From Flavobacterium defluvii (GTDB lineage Bacteria > Bacteroidota > Bacteroidia > Flavobacteriales > Flavobacteriaceae), in assembly GCF_900129555.1 (NCBI RefSeq), contig NZ_FQWC01000001.1, positions 496,001 through 560,000 of the forward strand: a stretch of 64,000 nucleotides of DNA, written 5' to 3'. Below are positions 34,767 to 43,493 of the stretch, in pieces. The first letter of the stretch is position 1. The number at the start of each line of letters is the position of its first letter. The position numbers and the translations under genes were made by a program. Below the pieces are notes generated by a model. That model had not been told where the DNA came from, searched no databases, and worked only from the letters and a program-made list of their open reading frames with translations.

Positions 34767-36293
34767 ATGAGCACAACTAAAAAAATACAATCAGCGTTAA
34801 TATCTGTTTTTTCGAAAGATGGATTAGAACCAATCGTTAGAAAATTACATGAGCAAAACGTAACACTTTACTCAACTGGAGGAACAGAAGATTTCATTAA
34901 AAACCTTGGAATTCCAGTAGTTCCTGTTGAAGACATTACTTCTTTCCCGGAAATTCTTGGAGGAAGAGTAAAAACATTACACCCGAAAATTTTTGGCGGA
35001 ATTTTAAATCGTCAGGACAACGAGAGTGATGTTCAGCAAATGAAAGAATTTGACATTCCTCAAATTGATTTAGTAATTGTTGATTTGTATCCTTTTGAAA
35101 AAACAGTTGCTTCTGGTGCAAGCGAACAGGATATCATCGAAAAAATTGATATTGGCGGAATTTCATTAATCCGTGCCGGTGCTAAAAACTTCAAAGATAC
35201 TGTAATTGTGGCTTCGGTTAACGAATACAGCCTGCTTTTAGACATCATTACAGAGCAAAATGGCTCTACAACTCTGGAAAACAGAAGATTATTTGCTTCA
35301 AAAGCATTCCATGTTTCATCTCATTATGATGGTGCTATTTTTAACTATTTTAATACAGACGAAACCATTTATAAAGAAAGCATTGCAAACGGACAAGTTT
35401 TAAGATATGGAGAAAATCCACATCAAAAAGGATTTTTCTTTGGAGATTTTGATGCAATGTTTAAAAAAGTTCACGGAAAAGAGTTATCTTACAATAATTT
35501 ATTAGATGTTGATGCTGCAGTTAATTTGATTGCCGAATTTAAAACCGACGGTCCAACATTTGCTATTTTAAAACACAATAATGCTTGTGGTTTAGCTTCA
35601 AGAAAAACAATCAGCGAAGCTTATTTAGCTGCTTTGGCATGTGATCCTACTTCTGCTTTTGGTGGAGTTTTAATTTCAAACACTAAAATCGATTTAGAAA
35701 CTGCTCAGGAAATTAATAAATTATTCTGCGAAGTTGTAATTGCTCCAGCATATGATGATGAGGCCATTACAGTTTTACAAGAGAAAAAAAACAGAATTAT
35801 TTTAGTTCAAAATGAAGTTGAATTACCTGCAAGACAAGTAAGAACGTGTCTTAATGGTTTGTTAATTCAGGACAGAAATAATATTACAGATAATAAAGAG
35901 CACTTAAAAACCGTTACCATTACAGAACCTACTGCTCAGGAGATCGAAGATTTGATCTTTGCTTCTAAAATTTGCAAGAATACAAAATCAAACACAATTG
36001 TATTTGCAAAAAACGGAACATTGATTTCTTCGGGTACAGGTCAGACTTCAAGAGTCGATGCTTTAATACAAGCTGTAGACAAAGCAAAAGCTTTTGGATT
36101 TGATTTAAATGGAGCTTCGATGGCAAGTGATGCATTTTTCCCATTTCCGGATTGTGTAGAATTAGCAAAAAAAGCAGGAATAACGGCAGTAATTCAGCCG
36201 GGAGGTTCGATAAAAGACGAATTAAGCATAAATTATTGCAATGAAAATAATCTTGCAATGGTATTTACAGGAACACGTCATTTTAAACATTAA
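34767..36293 (+). CDS. purH: Bifunctional AICAR transformylase / IMP cyclohydrolase
   Basis: Performs the last two steps of purine synthesis to IMP. N-terminal MGS-like cyclohydrolase domain (ALISVFSKDGLEPIVRKLHEQNVTLYSTGGT, EILGGRVKTLHPKIFGGIL, DLYPFEKTV) followed by the AICARFT domain (LRYGENPHQKGFFFG, ILKHNNACGLAS, YLAALACDPTSAFGGVLISN, DAFFPFPDCVELAKKAGITAVIQPGGSIKD). 508 residues from ATG 34767; the longer frame from TTG 34740 is rejected. Followed after 57 bp by mreB on the same strand. Confidence 0.96.
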   Translation: MSTTKKIQSALISVFSKDGLEPIVRKLHEQNVTLYSTGGTEDFIKNLGIPVVPVEDITSFPEILGGRVKTLHPKIFGGILNRQDNESDVQQMKEFDIPQIDLVIVDLYPFEKTVASGASEQDIIEKIDIGGISLIRAGAKNFKDTVIVASVNEYSLLLDIITEQNGSTTLENRRLFASKAFHVSSHYDGAIFNYFNTDETIYKESIANGQVLRYGENPHQKGFFFGDFDAMFKKVHGKELSYNNLLDVDAAVNLIAEFKTDGPTFAILKHNNACGLASRKTISEAYLAALACDPTSAFGGVLISNTKIDLETAQEINKLFCEVVIAPAYDDEAITVLQEKKNRIILVQNEVELPARQVRTCLNGLLIQDRNNITDNKEHLKTVTITEPTAQEIEDLIFASKICKNTKSNTIVFAKNGTLISSGTGQTSRVDALIQAVDKAKAFGFDLNGASMASDAFFPFPDCVELAKKAGITAVIQPGGSIKDELSINYCNENNLAMVFTGTRHFKH

Positions 36294-36350
36294 TTTGTTT
36301 AACTTTGTTCGATAAATTATTTTATAACATTTTAAACCCCTAAAAAACTT

Positions 36351-37379
36351 ATGGGATTTTTTGATTTCATGACCGAGGATATTGCGATAGACCTTGGAAC
36401 CGCAAACACTTTAATCATTCATAATGATAAAGTTGTTATTGATAGTCCGTCTATTGTTGCACGTGATAGAGTATCAGGCAAGATTATTGCTGTTGGTAAA
36501 GAAGCCAACATGATGCAAGGTAAAACGCATGAAAACATCAAGACCATAAGGCCGTTAAAAGATGGTGTAATTGCCGATTTTGATGCTTCGGAAAAAATGA
36601 TCAACATGTTCATTAAAAGTATTCCAGCATTGAAAAAAAGAATGTTTACTCCTGCATTGCGCATGGTAGTATGTATTCCTTCCGGTATTACTGAGGTGGA
36701 GATGAGAGCGGTTAAAGAATCTTGCGAAAGAGTAAACGGAAAAGAAGTTTATTTAATTCACGAGCCAATGGCAGCAGCGATTGGTATTGGTATCGACATT
36801 ATGCAGCCAAAAGGAAACATGATTGTTGATATCGGAGGTGGTACGACAGAAATTGCAGTTATCGCTTTAGGCGGAATTGTTTGTGATAAATCTGTAAAGA
36901 TTGCGGGTGACGTTTTCACAAATGACATCGTTTATTACATGCGTACGCAGCACAACCTTTTTGTTGGGGAAAGTACTGCCGAAAAAATTAAAATTCAAAT
37001 TGGAGCAGCGATTGAAGATCTTGACGGACCACCAGAAGATATGTCTGTTCAGGGTAGAGACTTACTTACCGGTAAACCTAAACAAGTCGATGTTTCTTAC
37101 CGTGAGATTGCAAAGGCTCTAGATAAGTCTATTCAGCGTATTGAGGATGCAGTAATGGAAACATTATCACAAACTCCTCCTGAGTTAGCTGCCGATATTT
37201 ACAACACTGGTATTTATTTAGCTGGTGGAGGATCTATGTTAAGAGGTCTAGACAAGCGTATTTCTCAAAAAACAGATTTACCTGTTTATATTGCAGAAGA
37301 TCCTTTAAGAGCAGTTGTTCGCGGTACAGGAATGGCTCTTAAAAACATTGCAAAATTTAAAAGTATCTTAATCAAATAA
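36351..37379 (+). CDS. mreB: Rod shape-determining actin homologue MreB
   Basis: Cytoskeletal ATPase that guides lateral wall synthesis. Actin-fold motifs: phosphate 1 AIDLGTANTLI (residues 12-22), GKEANMMQGKTHENI, connect/phosphate 2 IVDIGGGTTEIAVIALGG (about 158-175) and adenosine YLAGGGSMLRGLDK. 342 residues, normal length. First gene of mreB-mreC-mreD-mrdA-rodA; a 112-bp gap to mreC holds no terminator. Confidence 0.97.
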   Translation: MGFFDFMTEDIAIDLGTANTLIIHNDKVVIDSPSIVARDRVSGKIIAVGKEANMMQGKTHENIKTIRPLKDGVIADFDASEKMINMFIKSIPALKKRMFTPALRMVVCIPSGITEVEMRAVKESCERVNGKEVYLIHEPMAAAIGIGIDIMQPKGNMIVDIGGGTTEIAVIALGGIVCDKSVKIAGDVFTNDIVYYMRTQHNLFVGESTAEKIKIQIGAAIEDLDGPPEDMSVQGRDLLTGKPKQVDVSYREIAKALDKSIQRIEDAVMETLSQTPPELAADIYNTGIYLAGGGSMLRGLDKRISQKTDLPVYIAEDPLRAVVRGTGMALKNIAKFKSILIK

Positions 37380-37491
37380 GATTCAAAAAATAACAATCAA
37401 TATACTTTTGTTAGGGTTAAATTTCTAATATTTGACCCTAATAAAAATTGAAACCTTAAAGCATACCTGAAACAAAATAACCAGACACAAA

Positions 37492-38322
37492 ATGCAGCAA
37501 ATTTTTAATTTCATTATAAGAAACAGTAATCGATTGCTGTTTTTGCTGCTTTTAGGTATTTCGTTGACTCTCACAATTCAATCGCATTCCTATCACAGAA
37601 GCAGAGTAATCAGTTCAGCTAATTTTTTAAGCGGAGGTGTTTATGAAAGAATAAATCGTGTAAACGAATACATGAATTTAAGAACTGAAAATGATGAACT
37701 TGTACTTGAAAATGCAAGGTTAAAAAGTCTTTTATTCAATAAAAAAGATACCACCAAAGCTCCAATTGCAGACAGTATAAAAGGTGTCAAACCAGCTGAT
37801 ATTATTGTTTCAAAAGTAATTCATAACTCTTACAATACACACGAAAACTATATCACACTTAATTCCGGAAGAAATGCAGGAGTTAAACAAGATATGGGTG
37901 TAATTAACAGTTTAGGAATTATTGGTGTTATTGACAATACTTCACCAAATTATTCAACTGTAGTTAGTATTTTGAATATGAAGTCTCAGATTAATGCTAA
38001 ACTGAAGAAGACAAATCACTTTGGTTCATTAACCTGGGATGGAAAAAGTACTGGATTTGTACAATTAGAAGATGTTCCAAGATTAGCATCTGTTAGAAAA
38101 GGAGATACTATTGTTACAGGAGGACAATCAGTAATTTTCCCCGAAGGAATAAATATTGGCACTGTAGAAAATATATACAAAAAAGAAAACTCAAGTTTCT
38201 ATGTTATTAGAGTTAAACTATTTAACGACATGACAAACTTAGGACACGTATATATTATCAAAAGCAAGGACAGAGAAGAGCTTATTAATTTAGAAAACAA
38301 AAGCAAAGAAAAAGATGAGTAG
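37492..38322 (+). CDS. mreC: Rod shape-determining protein MreC
   Basis: Bitopic protein of the elongasome that links MreB to the periplasmic wall enzymes. One membrane helix (LLFLLLLGISLTLTI, about 14-28), a coiled stretch (NEYMNLRTENDELVLENARLKSLLF) and two beta domains (NYITLNSGRNAGVKQDMGVINSLGIIGVI, DTIVTGGQSVIFPEGINIGTV). 276 residues. It overlaps mreD by 8 bp. Confidence 0.95.
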   Translation: MQQIFNFIIRNSNRLLFLLLLGISLTLTIQSHSYHRSRVISSANFLSGGVYERINRVNEYMNLRTENDELVLENARLKSLLFNKKDTTKAPIADSIKGVKPADIIVSKVIHNSYNTHENYITLNSGRNAGVKQDMGVINSLGIIGVIDNTSPNYSTVVSILNMKSQINAKLKKTNHFGSLTWDGKSTGFVQLEDVPRLASVRKGDTIVTGGQSVIFPEGINIGTVENIYKKENSSFYVIRVKLFNDMTNLGHVYIIKSKDREELINLENKSKEKDE

Positions 38323-38821
38323 CGCTTTGTTGGTAAATATTTTTCGATTCATTATGTTGCTGGCAATTCAGGTTGTTATTTTTAACAATATGAATTTTTT
38401 AGGATACATAAGTCCTTTTCCATACATCTTGTACATTATTTTATATCCGGTAAACAGTAACAGATCTGGTTTAATCATTTCCAGCTTTTTATTAGGAATC
38501 GTAATGGATATGTTTTGTAATTCAGGCGGAATTCATGCCACGGCCTGTGTTATACTTGCGTATTACCGACCGTATATTTTTAAATTTTCATTTGGTTTAA
38601 GCTATGAATATCAAACCATTAAATTAAATGAATCTTTAACACCCGAGCGGTTTTCGTTTATATTAGTTTCTGTTTTATTACATCATATTGTATTATTTAC
38701 TTTAGAAGCTTTTCAGTTTAAATTCATATTTGACATTTTACTAAGAACATTATTTAGTTCTATTTTTACAATAATCACTTCAATTATAATAATTTATATT
38801 ATTAAGCCCAATAAACGATGA
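38315..38821 (+). CDS. mreD: Rod shape-determining protein MreD
   Basis: Small polytopic membrane partner of MreC, 168 residues with five to six hydrophobic segments (FRFIMLLAIQVVIFNNMNFLGYISPFPYILYIILYP is typical for MreD; GLIISSFLLGIVMDMFCNSGGIHATACVILAYYRP carries the conserved Asp/Gly pattern). Overlaps mreC by 8 bp and mrdA by 4 bp, so translation is coupled across the operon. Confidence 0.92.
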   Translation: MSSALLVNIFRFIMLLAIQVVIFNNMNFLGYISPFPYILYIILYPVNSNRSGLIISSFLLGIVMDMFCNSGGIHATACVILAYYRPYIFKFSFGLSYEYQTIKLNESLTPERFSFILVSVLLHHIVLFTLEAFQFKFIFDILLRTLFSSIFTIITSIIIIYIIKPNKR

Positions 38822-40785
38822 GAAAAGTTCTGCTGCCCTCTTTAATTATTATTGCAGCATCTTTGCTAGTGATTCGGATATTTTATCTGCAGATTATTGA
38901 CGATTCATTTAAATTGAAATCAGAAAATAATGCAATTAAAAAAGTCTATGACTATCCAGAACGCGGCTATATATACGACCGACATGGTAAATTATTGGTT
39001 GCCAATCAGGCTTCATACGATATCATGGTAATTCCCAGAGATATTAAAGAAAATCTTAATATCACTGAATTCTGTGCACTTTTAAATATTACCCGAGAAG
39101 ATTACGATAAACGAATTGCAAAAGCAAAAGTTTACAGTCCGAGACTTCCGTCTGTATTTTTATCTCAGTTAAACAAAACTGAATTTGCAGCCTTTCAGGA
39201 GAAAATCAGAAAATATGAAGGTTTCTATTTTCAAAAACGTTCTCTTCGTGATTACGAAGTAGATTACGGCGCAAATATATTTGGTTTTATTACTCAGGTA
39301 AACGAAAAACTAATTGCAAAAAACCCATATTATAATAGCGGGGATTTAATTGGAAAACAAGGCGTTGAAGAAAGCTATGAAAATATTTTACGCGGTATAA
39401 AAGGTGTAAAATATATCCAGAAAGATAAATATAATCGAGAAATTGGTCCTTATAAAGAAGGGAAATATGACACCATTGCTGTTGCGGGAGAAGATATTAA
39501 TTTAACTATTGATGCCGAACTTCAAAAATACGGTGAAGAATTAATGATTAATAAACGAGGCGGAATTGTTGCGATTGAGCCAAAATCAGGTGAAATATTA
39601 GCACTTGTAACTGCTCCATCTTACGATCCGGGAATTTTAGTTGGAAGACAAAGATCTAAAAACTATACTCTTTTATATCATGATTCTATTGCCAAACCTT
39701 TATACGACCGAGGACTTTTAGCAGAATACCCTCCTGGTTCACCTTTTAAAATTTTAACAGGTTTAGTGGCGCTGCAGGAAGGTGTTATTAATGAACAGAC
39801 GACTTTTATGTGTCATCACGGATTTAGCTATGGTGGCGGTCGCTTCATGAAATGTCACGGCTTTGGACCTCATCAATTGCATAATGGTATTTACAACTCT
39901 TGTAATACTTATTTTGGGCAGGCTTATATGTTAACCATCAATAAATATTCAGATCCGGGTAAAGCCGTAGATGTTTGGAGCGGTCACGTAAAAAGTTTTG
40001 GTCTAGGACAGTTTATGGGTTATGATTTACCAACTGGTAAAAGAGGTAATATTCCAACGTCAAAAACTTATAAGAGAATTTATCCTAACGGAGGATGGCG
40101 AAGCTCAACTATAGTATCAAACGCAATTGGGCAGGGAGAGGTTTTAATGACTCCAATTCAATTAGCAAATATGATGGCAACTGTTGCCAATCAGGGATAT
40201 TATTACACTCCTCATATCATTAAAAAAATTGAAGGTGAAAAAATTGATCCTAAGTTTACGACAAAACACGTAACAACAATTGATCAAAAATATTTCCCTC
40301 CTGTTATTAGCGGTTTATTCGATGTTTACAATAAAGGTACGGCTTACGCTCTTAAGGTAAATGGAATTGATATTTGCGGAAAAACGGGAACAGCAGAGAA
40401 TTATGCTAAAATAAACGGTAAAAGAGAAAAACTTAAAGATCATTCGATATTTGTTGCATTTGCACCAAAAGACAATCCAAAAATCGCAATTGCAGTTATG
40501 ATTGAAAACGGGGGGTTTGGAGCGACAGTTGCAGGACCAATTGCGAGTTTGATGATTGAAAAATATTTAAGAAAAAAAATCACAAGAACTGATTTAGAAG
40601 TTCGTGTTTTAAATAAAAGTTTAGCCAGCGAATATGCAAAATTGGGCGGAATGAGTGAAGCCAGCGCAATAGAATCGACACCAAAAGACTCTATTTTGAA
40701 AGCTAAAATTGTAGTTCCAAAAGCACCAGCAGTTCCAAAAACAGAAACTAAAAAAACAGCAATAGACACTACTAAAAAGAACTAA
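38818..40785 (+). CDS. mrdA: Penicillin-binding protein 2
   Basis: Class B PBP, the transpeptidase of the elongasome. Membrane anchor (residues 5-27), PBP dimerisation domain (RGYIYDRHGKLLVANQ at 49) and transpeptidase domain with all three active-site motifs: S308-P-F-K311, S361-C-N363 and K522-T-G524. The C-terminus after residue 610 is a Lys/Pro/Thr-rich tail (PKAPAVPKTETKKTAIDTTKK) without a known domain. 655 residues. Works with RodA encoded 15 bp downstream. Confidence 0.96.
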   Translation: MRKVLLPSLIIIAASLLVIRIFYLQIIDDSFKLKSENNAIKKVYDYPERGYIYDRHGKLLVANQASYDIMVIPRDIKENLNITEFCALLNITREDYDKRIAKAKVYSPRLPSVFLSQLNKTEFAAFQEKIRKYEGFYFQKRSLRDYEVDYGANIFGFITQVNEKLIAKNPYYNSGDLIGKQGVEESYENILRGIKGVKYIQKDKYNREIGPYKEGKYDTIAVAGEDINLTIDAELQKYGEELMINKRGGIVAIEPKSGEILALVTAPSYDPGILVGRQRSKNYTLLYHDSIAKPLYDRGLLAEYPPGSPFKILTGLVALQEGVINEQTTFMCHHGFSYGGGRFMKCHGFGPHQLHNGIYNSCNTYFGQAYMLTINKYSDPGKAVDVWSGHVKSFGLGQFMGYDLPTGKRGNIPTSKTYKRIYPNGGWRSSTIVSNAIGQGEVLMTPIQLANMMATVANQGYYYTPHIIKKIEGEKIDPKFTTKHVTTIDQKYFPPVISGLFDVYNKGTAYALKVNGIDICGKTGTAENYAKINGKREKLKDHSIFVAFAPKDNPKIAIAVMIENGGFGATVAGPIASLMIEKYLRKKITRTDLEVRVLNKSLASEYAKLGGMSEASAIESTPKDSILKAKIVVPKAPAVPKTETKKTAIDTTKKN

Positions 40786-40800
40786 GAAAGATTATTTCAA

Positions 40801-42036
40801 ATGAAAAATCAAAGTGTAAAAAATAACATTGACTGGATAAGTGTCTTTATCTACATTGCATTGGTAGTATTAGGATGGCTGAATATTTATTCGTCTTCAT
40901 TATTATCAACCGATGGAACGTACCAAAAACAATTAATCTTTATTGGATGTACAATTCCATTAATTTTTGTTGTTCTTTTTGTTGATGGTAAATTTTACGA
41001 AAAATACGCCAGTATAATTTTTGGAGTATCACTTTTATCATTGGCGGGTTTATTTATATTTGGAAAAACTATTGCCGGTCAGCGATGCTGGTATGCTATT
41101 GGAAGCTTTACCCTTCAGCCGTCTGAATTTGCAAAAGCTGCAACATCATTGGCTTTAGCTAAATATCTGAGTGATACACAAATTAATTTAAAAGAAACAA
41201 ACAGGCAATTGCAGGCTCTGGCAATTGTATTTCTGCCTGTTATGCTGATTTTACCTCAACCTGATCCTGGAAGTGCTTTAATTTACAGTGTTTTCATTTT
41301 GGTTTTATTTAGAGAAGGACTTCCATCATGGTATGTCTGGACTGGTTTTATTACCATTTTATTATTTGTTTTAACACTCGTTTTAGAACCTTATGTCGTT
41401 ATTCTAATTTCATTGGGTGTCTTAATGATTATACATTTTAAAGGCAGAGCTGTAGATCGAAATCTTCTTTTAAGTGCTATCTTGCTTGCACTTATTTCGG
41501 GGTTTGTTTTTTCTGTTGATTACGTATTTGACAATGTATTTAAGCAGCACCATAGAGACCGTTTTAATATTCTTTTAGGAAAAACAGTTGACATGAAAGG
41601 TATTGGTTATAATACAAACCAGTCCGAAATTGCAATTGGATCCGGAGGATGGATAGGAAAAGGTTTCTTAGAAGGAACACAGACTAAAGGAGGGTTCGTT
41701 CCAGAACAACATACAGATTACATCTTTACGACTGTTGGTGAAGAATGGGGATTTGTAGGCTCTTTAGTAGTTATTTTACTTTTCACAGGGTTATTTTTAA
41801 GAGTAATTTATTTAGCCGAAAGACAAAAAACCAAATTCAGCAGGGTTTACGGATATTGCGTCGCGGGAATTTTATTTATTCATTTCTTTGTAAATATTGC
41901 GATGGTTGTTGGTATTTTCCCAACAATTGGAGTTCCTCTGCCATTCTTTTCTTATGGAGGTTCCGGACTTTGGGGATTCACCATTTTGTTGTTTATATTC
42001 TTAAAAATGGATGCTAATAAAGTAAATGAATGGTAG
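40801..42036 (+). CDS. rodA: Peptidoglycan glycosyltransferase RodA
   Basis: SEDS-family polymerase of lateral peptidoglycan, the partner of PBP2. 411 residues with about ten membrane segments; family motifs QRCWYAIGSFTLQPSEFAKAATSLALAKYL, LPQPDPGSALIYS, GYNTNQSEIAIGSGGWIGKG, FVPEQHTDYIFTTVGEEWGFVGSL and the C-terminal signature FPTIGVPLPFFSYGGSGLWGF. Last gene of the operon; followed by a tandem repeat and then a terminator at 42193. Confidence 0.96.
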   Translation: MKNQSVKNNIDWISVFIYIALVVLGWLNIYSSSLLSTDGTYQKQLIFIGCTIPLIFVVLFVDGKFYEKYASIIFGVSLLSLAGLFIFGKTIAGQRCWYAIGSFTLQPSEFAKAATSLALAKYLSDTQINLKETNRQLQALAIVFLPVMLILPQPDPGSALIYSVFILVLFREGLPSWYVWTGFITILLFVLTLVLEPYVVILISLGVLMIIHFKGRAVDRNLLLSAILLALISGFVFSVDYVFDNVFKQHHRDRFNILLGKTVDMKGIGYNTNQSEIAIGSGGWIGKGFLEGTQTKGGFVPEQHTDYIFTTVGEEWGFVGSLVVILLFTGLFLRVIYLAERQKTKFSRVYGYCVAGILFIHFFVNIAMVVGIFPTIGVPLPFFSYGGSGLWGFTILLFIFLKMDANKVNEW

Positions 42037-42043
42037 TTTTATA

Positions 42044-42085
42044 ATTGTTAATTGTTAATTGTTAATTGTTAATTGTTAATTGTTA
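42044..42085 (+). repeat. Six perfect tandem copies of ATTGTTA
   Basis: Six head-to-tail 7-bp units without a mismatch, starting 8 bp after the rodA stop codon. No coding potential. The remaining spacer to 42192 shows no gene, only a TACGGGAC word at 42127-42134 that resembles the palindrome at 11306. Confidence 0.9.
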
Positions 42086-42192
42086 TAAATTTATTTTCTA
42101 AAATTTAAAACAGCCTTCAGCTTCAACTACGGGACAAAAAAATACAAGAATTCTATTTTATCTATATATAATTTACACCTAAAATATTGAAT

Positions 42193-42233
42193 AAAAAAAG
42201 TCCGAAGTTTTAAAAAACTTCGGACTTTTTTTA
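42193..42233. terminator. Bidirectional terminator between rodA and DedA genes
   Basis: 19-bp stem around AGTCCGAAGTTTT / AAAACTTCGGACT with A7 and T7 flanks, serving the plus-strand rod operon and the minus-strand dedA. Confidence 0.92.
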
Positions 42234-42248
42234 TTTTTGAGTTATCGA

Positions 42249-42929
42249 TTATATTTCTTCACTTGGTCTTTTTTTCAAAAGTTTTAATAAAACCGGGAAT
42301 GTCGATATAATGATGATTATAATGATAATATATTCGATATGTTCTTTTAAATCAATTCCTTTTTTCAGGAATACACCGTATAAATAATGTCCGGCAAAAA
42401 TTAAGATAAACGACCATAAAAACGAACTCAAAATATTATAGAACATAAATTTCTTTTTATCCATAGAAACTATACCGGCAATAATTGGCGCAAAAGTTCT
42501 AAAAATCGGAAGGAATCTTGCATAAATAATTGCTTTTCCACCGTATTTTTCAAAGAAATCTTTTGACTGCAAAAGGTATTTTTTCTTAAACCAAAACGTA
42601 TCTTCTTTTTTAAATAAATAATAACCACTTTTCGCCCCAAACCAGTAACCTGTCATGTTTCCAAAAACTCCCATAACAGCTACAGCTGTCGAAAGCAAAA
42701 ACACATTAATAAAATCTCCGGGAATATAAACTACATTTTGAATTAAGTCGCGGCTGTAAATACCTGCTAGAAAAAGTAAACTATCACCTGGCAAGAAGAA
42801 ACCTGCGAAAAGTCCCGTTTCTGCAAAGACAATAAACAGAACAATAAATAACCCAATCTCAAAACCTCCGATACTTAAAGTTATATAGAATTCAGGGTTT
42901 AGTAACTGGGTCCACTCAAAATTATTCAT
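42249..42929 (-). CDS. DedA family membrane protein
   Basis: 227 residues with four to five membrane segments and the DedA/VTT signatures FAETGLFAGFFLPGDSLLFLAG (about 33-54), NMTGYWFGAKSGYYLF and KYGGKAIIYARFLPIFRTFAPIIAG. DedA/SNARE-associated proteins move undecaprenyl phosphate or phospholipids across the inner membrane; which lipid applies here is open. I start at ATG 42929 (MNNFEWTQLLNPEF); the longer frame from TTG 42971 adds 14 polar residues and is rejected. Confidence 0.92.
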   Translation of the reverse strand: MNNFEWTQLLNPEFYITLSIGGFEIGLFIVLFIVFAETGLFAGFFLPGDSLLFLAGIYSRDLIQNVVYIPGDFINVFLLSTAVAVMGVFGNMTGYWFGAKSGYYLFKKEDTFWFKKKYLLQSKDFFEKYGGKAIIYARFLPIFRTFAPIIAGIVSMDKKKFMFYNILSSFLWSFILIFAGHYLYGVFLKKGIDLKEHIEYIIIIIIIISTFPVLLKLLKKRPSEEI

Positions 42930-43024
42930 AAAACGAATTTGGTTATACTTATAAGTTTGTGAAATTAACAATAATTTACCTTAACCACAATTAAATGCTA
43001 TATTTTAAAGATTAATTAACTATT

Positions 43025-43053
43025 AAAAAAGCCCGAAGATTAACTCGGGCTTT
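43025..43053 (-). terminator. Terminator of the HMA gene
   Basis: Stem AAAGCCCGA (43028-43036) / TCGGGCTTT (43045-43053), followed by T6 on the minus strand. Confidence 0.85.
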
Positions 43054-43058
43054 CAAAA

Positions 43059-43403
43059 TTATTTTTCTCTTTCGTACTTACAGCAAGAATGTAAGTTTTC
43101 ATAATCCTCATCTTTGGCTTTTACTTCTTTGGTATCATGGCCTGCTTTTGCAATAGCAGCATTCAAGTCCTGAGTCGAAGATTTTTCTTCATTTAAAATC
43201 ACAGTCAACTGATGTGAACTAATATCCCAAGAAGCAGTTTTTACACCCGGAACCCCAAATGCTGCTTTTTCGATGCGTTTTTTACACTGTTCACAATTTC
43301 CGTTTACTTCTACAGTATATTTTAAATTTTTATTTTTTTTAGTTTGAGCCTGAGCCGAAAATCCTAAAAAAGTAATCATTGTTATTAAAATCAAGTTTTT
43401 CAT
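43059..43403 (-). CDS. Periplasmic heavy-metal-associated (HMA) domain protein
   Basis: 114 residues with signal peptide MKNLILITMITFLGFSAQA, then a ferredoxin-like HMA domain with the metal motif GNCEQCKKRIE (C37 and C40) and the pattern GVKTASWDISSHQLTVILN. A second possible site, HSCC (about residues 105-108), closes the protein. HMA domains bind Cu(I) or similar soft metals. It is the last gene behind a TonB receptor with a CC motif and a HYC_CC_PP protein; I infer a metal uptake or tolerance set, metal not proven. Confidence 0.88.
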   Translation of the reverse strand: MKNLILITMITFLGFSAQAQTKKNKNLKYTVEVNGNCEQCKKRIEKAAFGVPGVKTASWDISSHQLTVILNEEKSSTQDLNAAIAKAGHDTKEVKAKDEDYENLHSCCKYEREK

Positions 43404-43433
43404 TTTCTGATATTTAGTATTATAAATTTATTA

Positions 43434-43488
43434 TTGATATTGATATTATATTGATATTGATATTGATATTATATTGATATTGATATTG
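43434..43488 (-). repeat. Patterned TTGATA repeat between the TonB receptor and HMA genes
   Basis: Plus-strand reading: 2 x TTGATA, TTATA, 3 x TTGATA, TTATA, 2 x TTGATA, then TTG. The order 2-1-3-1-2 is symmetric. It covers nearly the whole 90-bp gap within the likely operon. Confidence 0.85.
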
Positions 43489-43493
43489 TTAAC

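Noticed and set aside
42044..42085. Could the tandem repeat be a CRISPR array?
   Set aside because: The 7-bp units are contiguous without spacers and no cas gene is near.
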